From positions 1 through 10,254 of the forward strand of contig CAJTQH010000071.1 in NCBI GenBank assembly GCA_910578305.1: 10,254 bases of DNA, written 5' to 3'. Positions 1 to 7,413 of the stretch are shown here, piece by piece. The DNA is from an uncultured Muribaculaceae bacterium. GTDB lineage: Bacteria > Bacteroidota > Bacteroidia > Bacteroidales > Muribaculaceae. Within the stretch, counting starts at the first letter, position 1. Each line of letters begins with the position of its first letter. The notes beneath the pieces are model-generated. The model was not told the DNA's origin and did no database searches. It worked only from the letters and a program-made list of their open reading frames with translations. A program made the translations under genes and the position numbers.

Positions 1-1998
1 GCATCTGTCATGAACAATTCAGAGACAGGGCAGATCATCACCACTATCACCGAACTGTTCAATCCTTCTACAGGCGATGTCACCATGCGCCGCGACACCG
101 TGATGCAGATCGCGGCAGGAGCATCAGCACCCGTCGCAATCACATTCAAGGCACCCGACACCCCATTCATTGGTTATCGCATAAAAAGTTCCACCGACAC
201 ATTTGCCGACGGCGAGCAATCGCTCATACCCGTATTGCAATCTTACACACCTGTCATAGAGCCCCAGCCGTTCTACATTTCTCCCGACAGCACCGACTTC
301 AGCATGACCATCGCACAACAAGGACGTGATGCGCGCGTCACACTACAATTGTGCGACAACCCCACATGGTATGTCATAACTGCCCTGCCGGGTCTTCGCA
401 AGGCCGTAATGTCAACGCCGCAGCAGGCTGCCGACGCTATTTTTTCGGCAGCTGTGGCCGAAGGTATATTACGTGATCAGCCCGCTGTGCGCGATGCTCT
501 CCGACAGTGGACATCATCCGACGGAAGCGACTCAACACTCGTGTCAATGCTTCAGCGCAACAACGATCTGAAGACACTGCTGCTTCAGGCTACACCATGG
601 ATGATGGATGCAGCATCCGACACCGAACGCATGCAGCGTCTGGCACTGTTGTTTGATCCAGATGAAATCAGATCTACCTATACCAACGCCATTGCATTAC
701 TGAATAAGCTCATGCGTGACAATGGAGGATGGGCTTGGATAGACCAGTGTACCGAAGCTTCACAATGGGCCACATATACCACACTATACACCCTCGGCAG
801 ACTCAATGCCACCGGCTATATGCCCGATAACAAGCAGCTGAGTTCAATGATCACCAAAGCTCTTGTATGGCATCAGAGCGAAGTGGAAAAAGAATATGCC
901 CGCTATCCCAAAGGTTCATACATGAGCTATCTGGTACTGCGCGATCTGTGGCCTGCACACAAACCTTCGCTACGCGGACAATCCATTATGGCATCAGAGA
1001 TTCAGAAGATCGTAAAAAAATGGAAATCATTTAGTGTCGCCTCCAAAGCACAGGCTATCGGACTGCTTAAGCGCCACGGATATCCTACACTTGCCCGCAC
1101 GGTACTTTCGTCGCTTATGGAATTTGCCGTTTCTTCTCCTGAAAAAGGCTTGTGGTGGCCTTCGGTAGACGACAATTACGGAGGATCAATGACCCAGCTT
1201 GCCATTGCTGCCGACGCCCTTGAGGCTATACATTCCCTCGAGCCACATAGCAAGGATATAGACCGCATACGCCAGTGGCTCATACTCCAGAAAGAGGCCC
1301 GCAACTGGGGATCATCGGCTACGACCACACAAATCATAGCCACCATACTATCCACTTCATCGAAATGGATTGCTCCTGCACAACCCCTTACTGCCACTAT
1401 CGGATCTAATCCTGTCAACACTTCTACTACTGACAATCTTACCGGTTACTTCCGCACCGACATATCCAATCTCAATCCATCAGGTGCCACTATGCACATC
1501 CACAAATCCGATCTTACTCCTGCTTGGGGTGCCGTATTCAGCCAATCCACACAGATCATGACTGATATCAAATCATCATCGTGTGAAGCAGTCGATATAG
1601 AAAAGCGCCTTTACATGCAGACCGGATCTACATGGACTGAGATCAGCGGTGACAGTGACATAAAAGTTGGCGACCGTATCAAAATACAGTTGCTTATCCA
1701 CGCCACTCGCGACATGCAGTACATGGCCATCACCGACCAACGTCCGGCATGTCTTGAACCCGTTGAGCAGCTACCACGGCCTGTCTATAGCGAAGGTATC
1801 TGTTTCTATCGTGAAAATCTCGACTCGGAAACACGCATGTTCGTCACCAACATGCCACGAGGAATATATATGCTTGAATATGAACTTTGGGTCAACAACG
1901 CAGGAACATTCTCAAGCGGCATAGCCACCATACAGAGCCAATATGCTCCCCAGCTATCAGCTCATTCAGCCGGACAATTATTCAATATTGTTCCCTGA
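1..1998 (+). CDS. Bacterial alpha-2-macroglobulin family protein, C-terminal part (5' partial)
   Basis: The frame is open from base 1, so the gene begins upstream. The ATG at 10 is probably internal, since large Bacteroidales alpha-2-macroglobulins usually run well over 1,500 aa. Residue numbers here count from that ATG. An A2M-type segment comes first, with the conserved DGEQ..IPVL stretch near residues 66-75. A helical thioester-type domain follows (about 125-430), containing NGGWAWID and WGSSATTTQ. The last 100 or so residues are the receptor-binding-like macroglobulin domain, including LPRPVYSEG, MPRGIYMLEYEL and SSGIATIQSQYAP. The expected CxEQ thioester site aligns best with STPQQ at 135-139, so the cysteine is missing and covalent trapping of proteases by a thioester is unlikely. 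The family is usually an envelope-anchored or periplasmic protease trap or a structural macroglobulin; the function here is inferred. A strong terminator follows the stop codon. Confidence 0.9.
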   Translation, partial: ASVMNNSETGQIITTITELFNPSTGDVTMRRDTVMQIAAGASAPVAITFKAPDTPFIGYRIKSSTDTFADGEQSLIPVLQSYTPVIEPQPFYISPDSTDFSMTIAQQGRDARVTLQLCDNPTWYVITALPGLRKAVMSTPQQAADAIFSAAVAEGILRDQPAVRDALRQWTSSDGSDSTLVSMLQRNNDLKTLLLQATPWMMDAASDTERMQRLALLFDPDEIRSTYTNAIALLNKLMRDNGGWAWIDQCTEASQWATYTTLYTLGRLNATGYMPDNKQLSSMITKALVWHQSEVEKEYARYPKGSYMSYLVLRDLWPAHKPSLRGQSIMASEIQKIVKKWKSFSVASKAQAIGLLKRHGYPTLARTVLSSLMEFAVSSPEKGLWWPSVDDNYGGSMTQLAIAADALEAIHSLEPHSKDIDRIRQWLILQKEARNWGSSATTTQIIATILSTSSKWIAPAQPLTATIGSNPVNTSTTDNLTGYFRTDISNLNPSGATMHIHKSDLTPAWGAVFSQSTQIMTDIKSSSCEAVDIEKRLYMQTGSTWTEISGDSDIKVGDRIKIQLLIHATRDMQYMAITDQRPACLEPVEQLPRPVYSEGICFYRENLDSETRMFVTNMPRGIYMLEYELWVNNAGTFSSGIATIQSQYAPQLSAHSAGQLFNIVP

Positions 1999-2023
1999 CA
2001 CCCGACACAGATATTAACACCTT

Positions 2024-2058
2024 GAGAGCCGCCATAACTTGGTGGCTCTCTTTTATTT
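2024..2058 (+). terminator. Rho-independent terminator of the alpha-2-macroglobulin gene
   Basis: The ten-base arms GAGAGCCGCC (2024-2033) and GGTGGCTCTC (2041-2050) pair with a single G-T wobble around a 7-nt loop. TTTTATTT follows immediately. The hairpin starts 25 nt after the stop codon at 1996-1998. Confidence 0.9.
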
Positions 2059-2146
2059 AGACCATATTTCATACAAAGAGCATAGCAATTACACAATCAA
2101 AATACAATATTTTTAGTTAATATTGGTTAAATATCACCCATATATG

Positions 2147-2177
2147 TTGTATAACATAATTTTATCCCTTACCTTTG
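2147..2177 (+). promoter_or_regulatory. Probable Bacteroidetes-type promoter for a short leader transcript
   Basis: TTG at 2147-2149 lies 20 nt before TACCTTTG at 2170-2177, which matches the Bacteroidetes -7 consensus TAnnTTTG. Transcription would begin near 2184. Confidence 0.6.
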
Positions 2178-2183
2178 CATCAG

Positions 2184-2248
2184 TTTTTCATGGTATTAGA
2201 TTTAAGGTAAGAAGATTATTCGTCGTGATGACGAGTAATTTTTTTTTT
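2184..2248 (+). ncRNA. Possible short RNA or attenuated leader
   Basis: A transcript from the promoter at 2147-2177 would start near 2184, cross the unpaired stretch GTATTAGATTTAAGG (2193-2207) and reach the terminator-like hairpin at 2212-2248, giving an RNA of about 65 nt. It contains no plausible open reading frame. The arrangement resembles short leaders I associate with Bacteroidales genomes, but I cannot confirm the family by search. It could be a stand-alone small RNA or an attenuator for the Sel1 gene 220 nt downstream. The 5' end is estimated. Confidence 0.35.
2212..2248 (+). terminator. Hairpin followed by ten T residues
   Basis: TTATTCGTC (2216-2224) pairs with GACGAGTAA (2230-2238), with one wobble, around the loop GTGAT. 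The stem can extend outward through the A residues at 2212-2215 into the T run. T10 occupies 2239-2248. The structure is a textbook intrinsic terminator but no gene precedes it. Confidence 0.7.
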
Positions 2249-2336
2249 GCAACTGCTATGCCGGTTACCTGCAATACAGCCATAACATACAAACACATAC
2301 CCTTGTCGGCTTGCTTTTCAATTCAAAGTTTTTTCG

Positions 2337-2344
2337 TAGTTTTG
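2337..2344 (+). promoter_or_regulatory. Possible -7 element upstream of the Sel1-repeat gene
   Basis: TAGTTTTG matches the Bacteroidetes -7 consensus TAnnTTTG and lies 122 nt before the ATG at 2467. The nearest upstream TTG (2311-2313) is 23 nt away, slightly further than usual, so this is a weaker promoter call than the one at 2147-2177. Confidence 0.35.
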
Positions 2345-2466
2345 TACTATGATGACAATGTTAAACCAAATGTAATCAACCGATTCATCACTCTATAAAT
2401 TCCTTCATAGTTAATATAGGATTAATTGTCCATCTGCCTCTGAAAAACATGAATCAGCATTAAAAT

Positions 2467-3432
2467 ATGAATAGACTAATTGCCTTCAAAAAATACATTC
2501 TTTGGGTAATTCCAATTTTATTTGCATTCTCATTTACAGGTATGATACTCTGTTTATTATACTCACGTAGACATTGGAATGCAATGCAATTTGAAACATT
2601 TTATGCTCATTGGGATTTCTTTATTGCGTATCTGCTTGAATCCATCGGCCTTGCCTTGTTCTTCATTGTTTTTCTGATATCTACCAAAAAATGTTGCCAC
2701 ATTTTACGTAAAGCTATTTCAATATTTTCTTTTTTCATATTGTGTGCAGGCTCTCTTGCTGTCATCATGACTATAATTACCAATTGTATAGGTCTGAATA
2801 GAGTCATCCAAGATTACAAGTTGGATTGTCAACTTGAATCGGACAATCAAGAGCTGTTTCAAGAAGCAATCGATGCTCTGATACCTCAATGCCACATAAC
2901 AACCAATTTTGAAGATCCGAATCCTTTCATCCAGAAAGCGGCTCGAAATGGATATTCTAAAGCACAAAATGCAATGGGCTGTTTCTACCATAGACGAGCA
3001 ACAATTGCGCTTTCAAATGCTGAATACAAAGCCGATGGTTCATCGCATCATAATCTCATACAGCAATCTGAGACCGATTTCGATCATGCCATATATTGGT
3101 TTCTAAAAGCAGCTCAAAACAGGCATGGCGTTTCTCAAACTAATCTTGGGCGTATATTTATGGGAAATTTAGCATCAAACCGTTGTCCTGATATTGATAT
3201 AGCAAAACAATGGCTTCTTAAAGCAGTGCAAAATGGCGACAATGACGCTTATTATTATCTTGGCGTAATATACTCCAAGGAAAACTTGCGAGATGCCTAT
3301 GTATATTGGTCAAAAGGTACGGAATATGGTGACGAAAGATGTGCTCGGGAATTAGAGAAACCTGAATTTGCAATGGGCATTCCTGCCGACAGCCTCATTG
3401 TAATAACAACATCAACCGACACCATCCCTTGA
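2467..3432 (+). CDS. Membrane protein with C-terminal Sel1-like (TPR-type) repeats
   Basis: The product has 321 aa. Three hydrophobic segments at about residues 11-32, 50-72 and 83-108 are likely membrane helices with short basic connectors. The rest is a soluble domain with three to four Sel1-like helical repeats: near 152-175 (IQKAARNGYSKAQNAMGCFY), 207-232 (AIYWFLKAAQ..QTNLGRIF), 246-268 (AKQWLLKAVQNG..AYYYLGVIY) and a degenerate one near 275-297. Sel1 repeats generally mediate protein-protein contacts; no catalytic motif is visible. The gene stands alone between terminators, is richer in A and T than its neighbours, and has no Shine-Dalgarno site before the ATG, only A-rich sequence. It looks like an accessory, possibly acquired gene. 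The specific function is unknown. Confidence 0.8.
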   Translation: MNRLIAFKKYILWVIPILFAFSFTGMILCLLYSRRHWNAMQFETFYAHWDFFIAYLLESIGLALFFIVFLISTKKCCHILRKAISIFSFFILCAGSLAVIMTIITNCIGLNRVIQDYKLDCQLESDNQELFQEAIDALIPQCHITTNFEDPNPFIQKAARNGYSKAQNAMGCFYHRRATIALSNAEYKADGSSHHNLIQQSETDFDHAIYWFLKAAQNRHGVSQTNLGRIFMGNLASNRCPDIDIAKQWLLKAVQNGDNDAYYYLGVIYSKENLRDAYVYWSKGTEYGDERCARELEKPEFAMGIPADSLIVITTSTDTIP

Positions 3433-3470
3433 TCAGTCTCGTTTCAGCACTACTGCTCGCTTTCGCATAT

Positions 3471-3489
3471 CATCTGAAGTGATCAGATG
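3471..3489 (+). terminator. Weak hairpin downstream of the Sel1 gene
   Basis: CATCTGA (3471-3477) and TCAGATG (3483-3489) form a perfect 7-bp stem with a 5-nt loop, 38 nt after the stop codon. No T run follows, so the role as terminator is uncertain. Confidence 0.25.
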
Positions 3490-3556
3490 TATTGCATTGT
3501 GGTTCATCGGCAGACATAGGCTATTCTTATGTTTTAATTAAATAGCAACAACAACA

Positions 3557-3586
3557 CAAGCGGCAAGGAATGATCCTCGCCGCTTG
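3557..3586 (-). terminator. Hairpin terminator of the NagB-like/PIG-L gene
   Basis: CAAGCGGC (3557-3564) pairs perfectly with GCCGCTTG (3579-3586). Past a single A/C mismatch, AGGA pairs with TCCT around the loop ATGA. Read on the minus strand it begins 27 nt after the stop codon and is followed by the T-rich TGTTGTTGTTGCTATTT. It may also stop readthrough from the convergent Sel1 gene. Confidence 0.65.
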
Positions 3587-3613
3587 TAGCTTATCAGTAG
3601 ATATTATTACGTA

Positions 3614-5596
3614 TTAATCCTTAATGGGATGGTATTCCACAAAAGCTTCCATGGCTTCATAGGAAGCAAGACCAAGGTTGCCATAGAGCTGAGCAGTGGC
3701 ACGGTTACGTTCTTCGGCACGCTGCCAGAACAGACGGTCGTCATCGCCAAGGAACGGAGCATTCTCCATCTGGCTCTGATGCTTGAGGATAGAGTTTCGC
3801 TTAAAGCGGAGCTCCTCCGGCGAGATAGGCACAGCCATTTCGATATGGTCGATTTCCCATTCAGCCCATGCACCACGATACATCCATATGCGGCAATCTT
3901 TCATCCAGTCTTCGTTGCGCAGCTCATACAGAGCGGCAAGTACTGCGTCGGTACATACACGGTGTGTTCCATGAGGATCGGCAAGGTCTCCTGCCACGAA
4001 TATCTGATGCGGTTTAACATCTTCAAGCAGAGCTTTAACAATCTCGATATCGGCCTCTGAGAGATCTCCTTTCTTTATGGTACCGGTCTCATAGAACGGC
4101 AGGCGTAGGAAGTGGATATTCTGAGGTTTCACACCAATGTAGTTGCAGGCGATTGTAGCTTCTGCCTGACGTATCATGGTCTTGATCTCACGGATATCGG
4201 CAGTGTCCATTTCACCGGCTTTCTTCTGAGCCACAAACTGACGCACGCCATTGCTGAGGCCTTCGTAGCCTTCGGTCTGGAAACCAAACATCGGAGCTAT
4301 CTTGTCCATCATAAGGAAGTAGCGCATCATATCTTCATCTCCCACTGCAATGTTACCGGAAGTCTCATAAGCGACATGCACGTCATGTTTCTGGTCGACA
4401 AGGCGCTTCAGAGTGCCTCCCATCGATATCACGTCATCGTCGGGATGCGGGCTGAACACGATCACACGCTTGGGATATGGATTGGCACGTTCCGGACGAT
4501 AAGTGTCGTCGGCATTGGGCTTGCCACCGGGCCAACCGGTAATAGTGTGCTGGAGATCATTGAAGATCTTTATGTTCACATTGTAAGCCGAACCATATAG
4601 AGCCAGCAGTTCGCCAAGTCCCCAGTCATTATAGTCCTTGTCGGTAAGTTTGAGTATGGGCTTTCCTGTCATCTCGCATAGCCATACTATGGCACGGCGT
4701 ATGAGTTTGTCGTTCCATTCGCATGAAGTCACCTTCCAGGGCTGGCTGATACGTGTAAGATCTTCGGCTGCCGGAAGATCCACTACGACCCTTGCATTGG
4801 GATGCCCCTGAAGGAACGATGATGGCACTGCGGCCGATGCCGGCATCTCAACAGTTTTCTTGATTATTGCGGCATTGTTTTCACCCCAAGCCATAGTCAT
4901 GACACGACGGGCACTAAGCAGATTGGATATGCCGAGTGTAATGGCTGTGGTAGGCACATTCTCGCACTTATAGTCCGATGCAATGATATGACGAGCCTCG
5001 CTGCCAAGAAGTACAAGACGGCAAAGGCTTGAATTTGCGCTGCCCGGTTCGTTGAACGCAAGCGATCCGATGGCGCCGACCTCACACACCGTGATGTCAA
5101 TACCGCCTTCGTCGGCTATCGACTGCTCGTAGGCCTTGCAATATTCATACATATTTTCCTTGGTCACGGCAGGATCTATCGTACGTACATTCTCAGCTTT
5201 GATGTCCACATGATCCAGAAGCACATCCTTCAGACGTGTCATCGTACACGGGCCTCCGGGGATAAGAGGGAAAAACTCACTGATATTGTATACTATGACA
5301 TTTTCGAAACTGATCTTGCCATCGCGGCACATTCTGATAAGCTCGGCATACACACTGTGAGTGCCTACCCCGGCTCCGAGAGCCAACACGCATTTACCTT
5401 TGTCCTCGACATTGCGGCGGATATACTTGGCAATATTTTCAGCCAGATAAACGCTACCATCACCTACGGTCTCAAAGATCCTGGTATAAACTTTCTCTTC
5501 GCGTGTTAGCGCGGCAAGCTCGATTTCGCCCTGCGGATCATAATATTTCCGGGGGATACGGTCAAGTTTGATTTGTGAACTAAGGTTAGTTTTCAT
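3614..5596 (-). CDS. NagB-like domain fused to PIG-L/LmbE family deacetylase (660 aa)
   Basis: Residues about 1-290 resemble glucosamine-6-phosphate deaminase, keeping AFNEPGS (180-186). The catalytic positions are changed: the FNMDE motif reads YNISE (103-107), so Asp72 is Ser106, and the DGH motif reads IGS (176-178), so Asp141 is Ile and His143 is Ser. A linker rich in conserved residues follows (about 290-375). The C-terminal PIG-L/LmbE domain has the zinc motif HPDDD at 384-388 followed by GG, and the second motif HGTH at 542-545. PIG-L enzymes remove acetyl groups from GlcNAc-type substrates. Proteins of this architecture and length occur in Bacteroides and are often annotated simply as glucosamine-6-phosphate deaminase. 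From the residues, deacetylase activity is plausible and deaminase activity unlikely. The gene is divergent from the intact nagB, with its own promoter, so a role in amino-sugar metabolism is inferred. Confidence 0.9.
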   Translation of the reverse strand: MKTNLSSQIKLDRIPRKYYDPQGEIELAALTREEKVYTRIFETVGDGSVYLAENIAKYIRRNVEDKGKCVLALGAGVGTHSVYAELIRMCRDGKISFENVIVYNISEFFPLIPGGPCTMTRLKDVLLDHVDIKAENVRTIDPAVTKENMYEYCKAYEQSIADEGGIDITVCEVGAIGSLAFNEPGSANSSLCRLVLLGSEARHIIASDYKCENVPTTAITLGISNLLSARRVMTMAWGENNAAIIKKTVEMPASAAVPSSFLQGHPNARVVVDLPAAEDLTRISQPWKVTSCEWNDKLIRRAIVWLCEMTGKPILKLTDKDYNDWGLGELLALYGSAYNVNIKIFNDLQHTITGWPGGKPNADDTYRPERANPYPKRVIVFSPHPDDDVISMGGTLKRLVDQKHDVHVAYETSGNIAVGDEDMMRYFLMMDKIAPMFGFQTEGYEGLSNGVRQFVAQKKAGEMDTADIREIKTMIRQAEATIACNYIGVKPQNIHFLRLPFYETGTIKKGDLSEADIEIVKALLEDVKPHQIFVAGDLADPHGTHRVCTDAVLAALYELRNEDWMKDCRIWMYRGAWAEWEIDHIEMAVPISPEELRFKRNSILKHQSQMENAPFLGDDDRLFWQRAEERNRATAQLYGNLGLASYEAMEAFVEYHPIKD

Positions 5597-5621
5597 GATT
5601 TGTTTGAGTATTATTTAATCA

Positions 5622-5651
5622 CAAAGTTAGTTGATTTATTCCAAAGACAAA
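5622..5651 (-). promoter_or_regulatory. Promoter of the NagB-like/PIG-L gene
   Basis: Read on the minus strand, TAACTTTG (5629-5622) matches the Bacteroidetes -7 consensus TAnnTTTG exactly. TTTG (5651-5648) lies 18 nt upstream as the -33 element. The ATG is at 5596, leaving a leader of about 20 nt. Confidence 0.6.
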
Positions 5652-5689
5652 ATAATCACCCATGTATTTTTAAATTTAAGTAAAAGTAG

Positions 5690-5720
5690 TTGTGAATACC
5701 GTGTCTATTTAGTTACTTTG
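5690..5720 (+). promoter_or_regulatory. Promoter of nagB
   Basis: TTG (5690-5692) is followed 20 nt later by TTACTTTG (5713-5720), a near match to the Bacteroidetes -7 element. Transcription would start near 5726, giving a leader of about 50 nt. A perfect 10-bp palindrome, TTAAATTTAA (5670-5679), lies between this promoter and the divergent one and could be an operator, although such AT palindromes also arise by chance. Confidence 0.5.
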
Positions 5721-5777
5721 CACTATCGATACTTTATTTTTCAACTATTCTATTCATTAACCCATATTCATTCTGCA

Positions 5778-6587
5778 ATGAGACTTATCATCGAACCAGA
5801 TTACGACCAAGTGTCACAGTGGGCCGCCTGCTATGTGGCCGCACGCATCAACGAAGCCAATCCGACTCCCGAACGCCCGTTTGTGCTCGGTTGCCCCACA
5901 GGTAGTTCTCCCCTGGGCATGTACCGGCATCTGATCAAGCTCAACAAAGAGGGTAAGGTTTCATTCAAAAATGTTGTAACTTTCAACATGGATGAGTATT
6001 GCGGCATACCCCGCGATCACGAGCAGAGCTATCACACATTCATGTGGACAAACTTTTTCAACCAGATCGATATTCTTCCCGAAAACGTCAACATTCTCAA
6101 CGGCAACGCCCCCGATCCTATCGAGGAGTGCGCACGCTATGAGGCCAAGATCGAATCATACGGAGGCATCGACCTATTCCTCGGCGGTGTGGGTCCTGAC
6201 GGACACATTGCATTCAACGAACCCGGATCGGCTCTCACATCCAAGACTCGTATGAAGACTCTGACCCGCGACACCATAATTGCCAACTCACGATTCTTCG
6301 ACAACAATGTCGACCTCGTGCCCAAGACCGCTCTCACTGTTGGTGTAGGCACTATAATGGCAGCCAAAAGCGTGCTCCTCATCGTCAACGGCCACAACAA
6401 GGCTCGCGCACTCCGCCACGGAGTTGAAGGCGGCATCTCACAGATGTGGACAATCTCAGCCCTTCAGATGCACCCCAAGGCACTCATCGTAGCCGACGAC
6501 GCTGCCTGCGAAGAACTTAAAGTAGGTACATACCGCTACTTCAAAGATATCGAGAGCGCCAACCTCGACCCCGCCACACAGCTCTGA
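5778..6587 (+). CDS. nagB: Glucosamine-6-phosphate deaminase
   Basis: The cytoplasmic enzyme converts glucosamine-6-phosphate and water to fructose-6-phosphate and ammonia, the last step of GlcNAc use before glycolysis. The 269-aa product begins MRLIIEPD at 5778, collinear with E. coli NagB (MRLI). The frame stays open upstream to 5631, but that part is AT-rich, covers the promoter and has no NagB similarity. Visible motifs are the phosphate-binding PTGSSPLGMY, FNMDEYCG with catalytic Asp72, and GPDGHIAFNEPGS with Asp141, His143 and Glu148, all at the same numbers as in E. coli. The residues that bind the allosteric activator GlcNAc-6-phosphate in E. coli also appear kept: Ser151, Arg158, Lys160, Thr161 and Tyr254. 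Allosteric control is therefore plausible. A GC-rich terminator follows. Confidence 0.97.
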   Translation: MRLIIEPDYDQVSQWAACYVAARINEANPTPERPFVLGCPTGSSPLGMYRHLIKLNKEGKVSFKNVVTFNMDEYCGIPRDHEQSYHTFMWTNFFNQIDILPENVNILNGNAPDPIEECARYEAKIESYGGIDLFLGGVGPDGHIAFNEPGSALTSKTRMKTLTRDTIIANSRFFDNNVDLVPKTALTVGVGTIMAAKSVLLIVNGHNKARALRHGVEGGISQMWTISALQMHPKALIVADDAACEELKVGTYRYFKDIESANLDPATQL

Positions 6588-6608
6588 TTCATTATCTGAC
6601 CAATACAA

Positions 6609-6649
6609 CAGGCGGCCGCGACTGATCAAATGCAAGTCACGGCCGCCTG
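6609..6649 (+). terminator. Shared bidirectional hairpin between nagB and the convergent operon
   Basis: CAGGCGGCCG (6609-6618) pairs with CGGCCGCCTG (6640-6649). Inside a single C/A mismatch, GACT (6620-6623) pairs with AGTC (6635-6638), leaving an 11-nt loop. The stem is very stable. T-rich tails are weak on both sides (GTCATTTCTTA on the plus strand). It lies 21 nt after the nagB stop and 24 nt after the stop of the minus-strand hydrolase. Confidence 0.7.
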
Positions 6650-6673
6650 GTCATTTCTTATATGTACACACTG

Positions 6674-7390
6674 TCAGAGATCTATCGACTCACCAGGATT
6701 ATGGAGACAGTGGCATGTGGTGCCCGGCACTTCATACTCCGAAAAATCACACGCCTTGCGATAGTCGCCGCTGAAATGCATCGGAAAGAAATCGTGCACC
6801 TTCACAGCAGTCATAAACTCACGTGCTCCACGTGCGAAGTCAGACCCCTGACGTACATCGACCGGAAAGAACACTACATCCATCTCCGGCACTTCCGATG
6901 CTATACGCTTTATTATCGTCATATAATGTTCGCCGGCTTCCTCAACCTCGCGCATCGTCGATTCATCCTGCCAATGCCAATCGTTAAGATCCCCGGCGTG
7001 AAATATCTTTTTGCCGCTCTTTGTAGTTACCAGAAAACTAACACCGGCATCCGTTGACCCATATGCATGAACCGTAATGCCTCCGGGCAGATTTTCAATC
7101 ACATCTCCCCTGCTCATTCCGGCCACTTCCAGCGTATCGGGTACATTCTGGGGATGCACATCGTTAGACATCACATAAGTCCGCCTGTGGTTTTGAGCCA
7201 GATGGAATATCGATTTATTGTAATGATCCGGATGGTGATGTGTGACAAAAAACACCACAGGTTTGTCAGGATTGGCATTCAGTGCATGCGGCAGCGCGTT
7301 GGATGGATCACGGAAATAATCAAACACCATTATCACTTCTTCATCCTCGACTATGAAACCGCTATGGTCCAAATAAGTTATCTTACTCAT
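6674..7390 (-). CDS. UlaG-like metallo-beta-lactamase-fold hydrolase
   Basis: The 238-aa product has the metal-binding signature HHHPDH at 51-56 (His51, His53, Asp55, His56), then HAGD at 131-134 with Asp134 as the expected bridging ligand, and FPMHFSGDY with His205. The sequence begins with the strand YLDHSGFIVED typical of COG2220, the group of UlaG-like and related Zn-dependent hydrolases. No signal peptide is visible, so it is probably cytoplasmic. The substrate cannot be told; members act on phosphodiesters, lactones and N-acyl compounds. It is the last gene of the minus-strand run, starting 23 nt after the stop of the PhnP-like gene, and ends just before the hairpin at 6609-6649. Confidence 0.85.
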   Translation of the reverse strand: MSKITYLDHSGFIVEDEEVIMVFDYFRDPSNALPHALNANPDKPVVFFVTHHHPDHYNKSIFHLAQNHRRTYVMSNDVHPQNVPDTLEVAGMSRGDVIENLPGGITVHAYGSTDAGVSFLVTTKSGKKIFHAGDLNDWHWQDESTMREVEEAGEHYMTIIKRIASEVPEMDVVFFPVDVRQGSDFARGAREFMTAVKVHDFFPMHFSGDYRKACDFSEYEVPGTTCHCLHNPGESIDL

Positions 7391-7413
7391 GGCTATTGAA
7401 TTAGTTTTAACAC

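Larger units (their letters stand above)
1999..2466 (+). other. AT-rich intergenic region between the A2M and Sel1 genes
   Basis: This 468-nt gap holds the A2M terminator, a promoter at 2147-2177, a hairpin plus T10 at 2212-2248 and a second possible promoter at 2337-2344. I see no convincing gene. A 91-codon open frame (2123-2398) crosses the promoter and terminator and looks accidental. The region is visibly richer in A and T than the DNA on either side, apart from the Sel1 gene it leads into. Confidence 0.6.

Noticed and set aside
2123..2398. Open frame of 91 codons in the AT-rich intergenic region
   Set aside because: It runs across the promoter at 2147-2177 and the hairpin with ten T at 2212-2248. 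Its composition is that of translated noncoding AT-rich DNA, and no family motif is visible.
4112..4600. Plus-strand open frame of 162 codons opposite the NagB-like/PIG-L gene
   Set aside because: It lies wholly antisense to a well-supported gene and encodes no recognisable motif; it is a shadow of the codon bias on the other strand.
5670..5679. Palindrome TTAAATTTAA as a regulator-binding operator
   Set aside because: It is placed suitably between the divergent promoters, but an AT-only palindrome of this length is likely by chance in this intergenic region, so it is mentioned only under the nagB promoter.
5631..5777. Longer N-terminus for nagB starting at the ATG at 5631
   Set aside because: These 49 codons cover the divergent promoters, have no similarity to NagB and are AT-rich. 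The MRLI start at 5778 matches the family and puts the catalytic residues at the canonical numbers 72, 141 and 143.
6609..6649. GC-rich inverted repeat as a possible mobile-element end or attachment site
   Set aside because: It sits exactly between two convergent genes, has no partner copy in the window and no target duplication; a terminator explains it.
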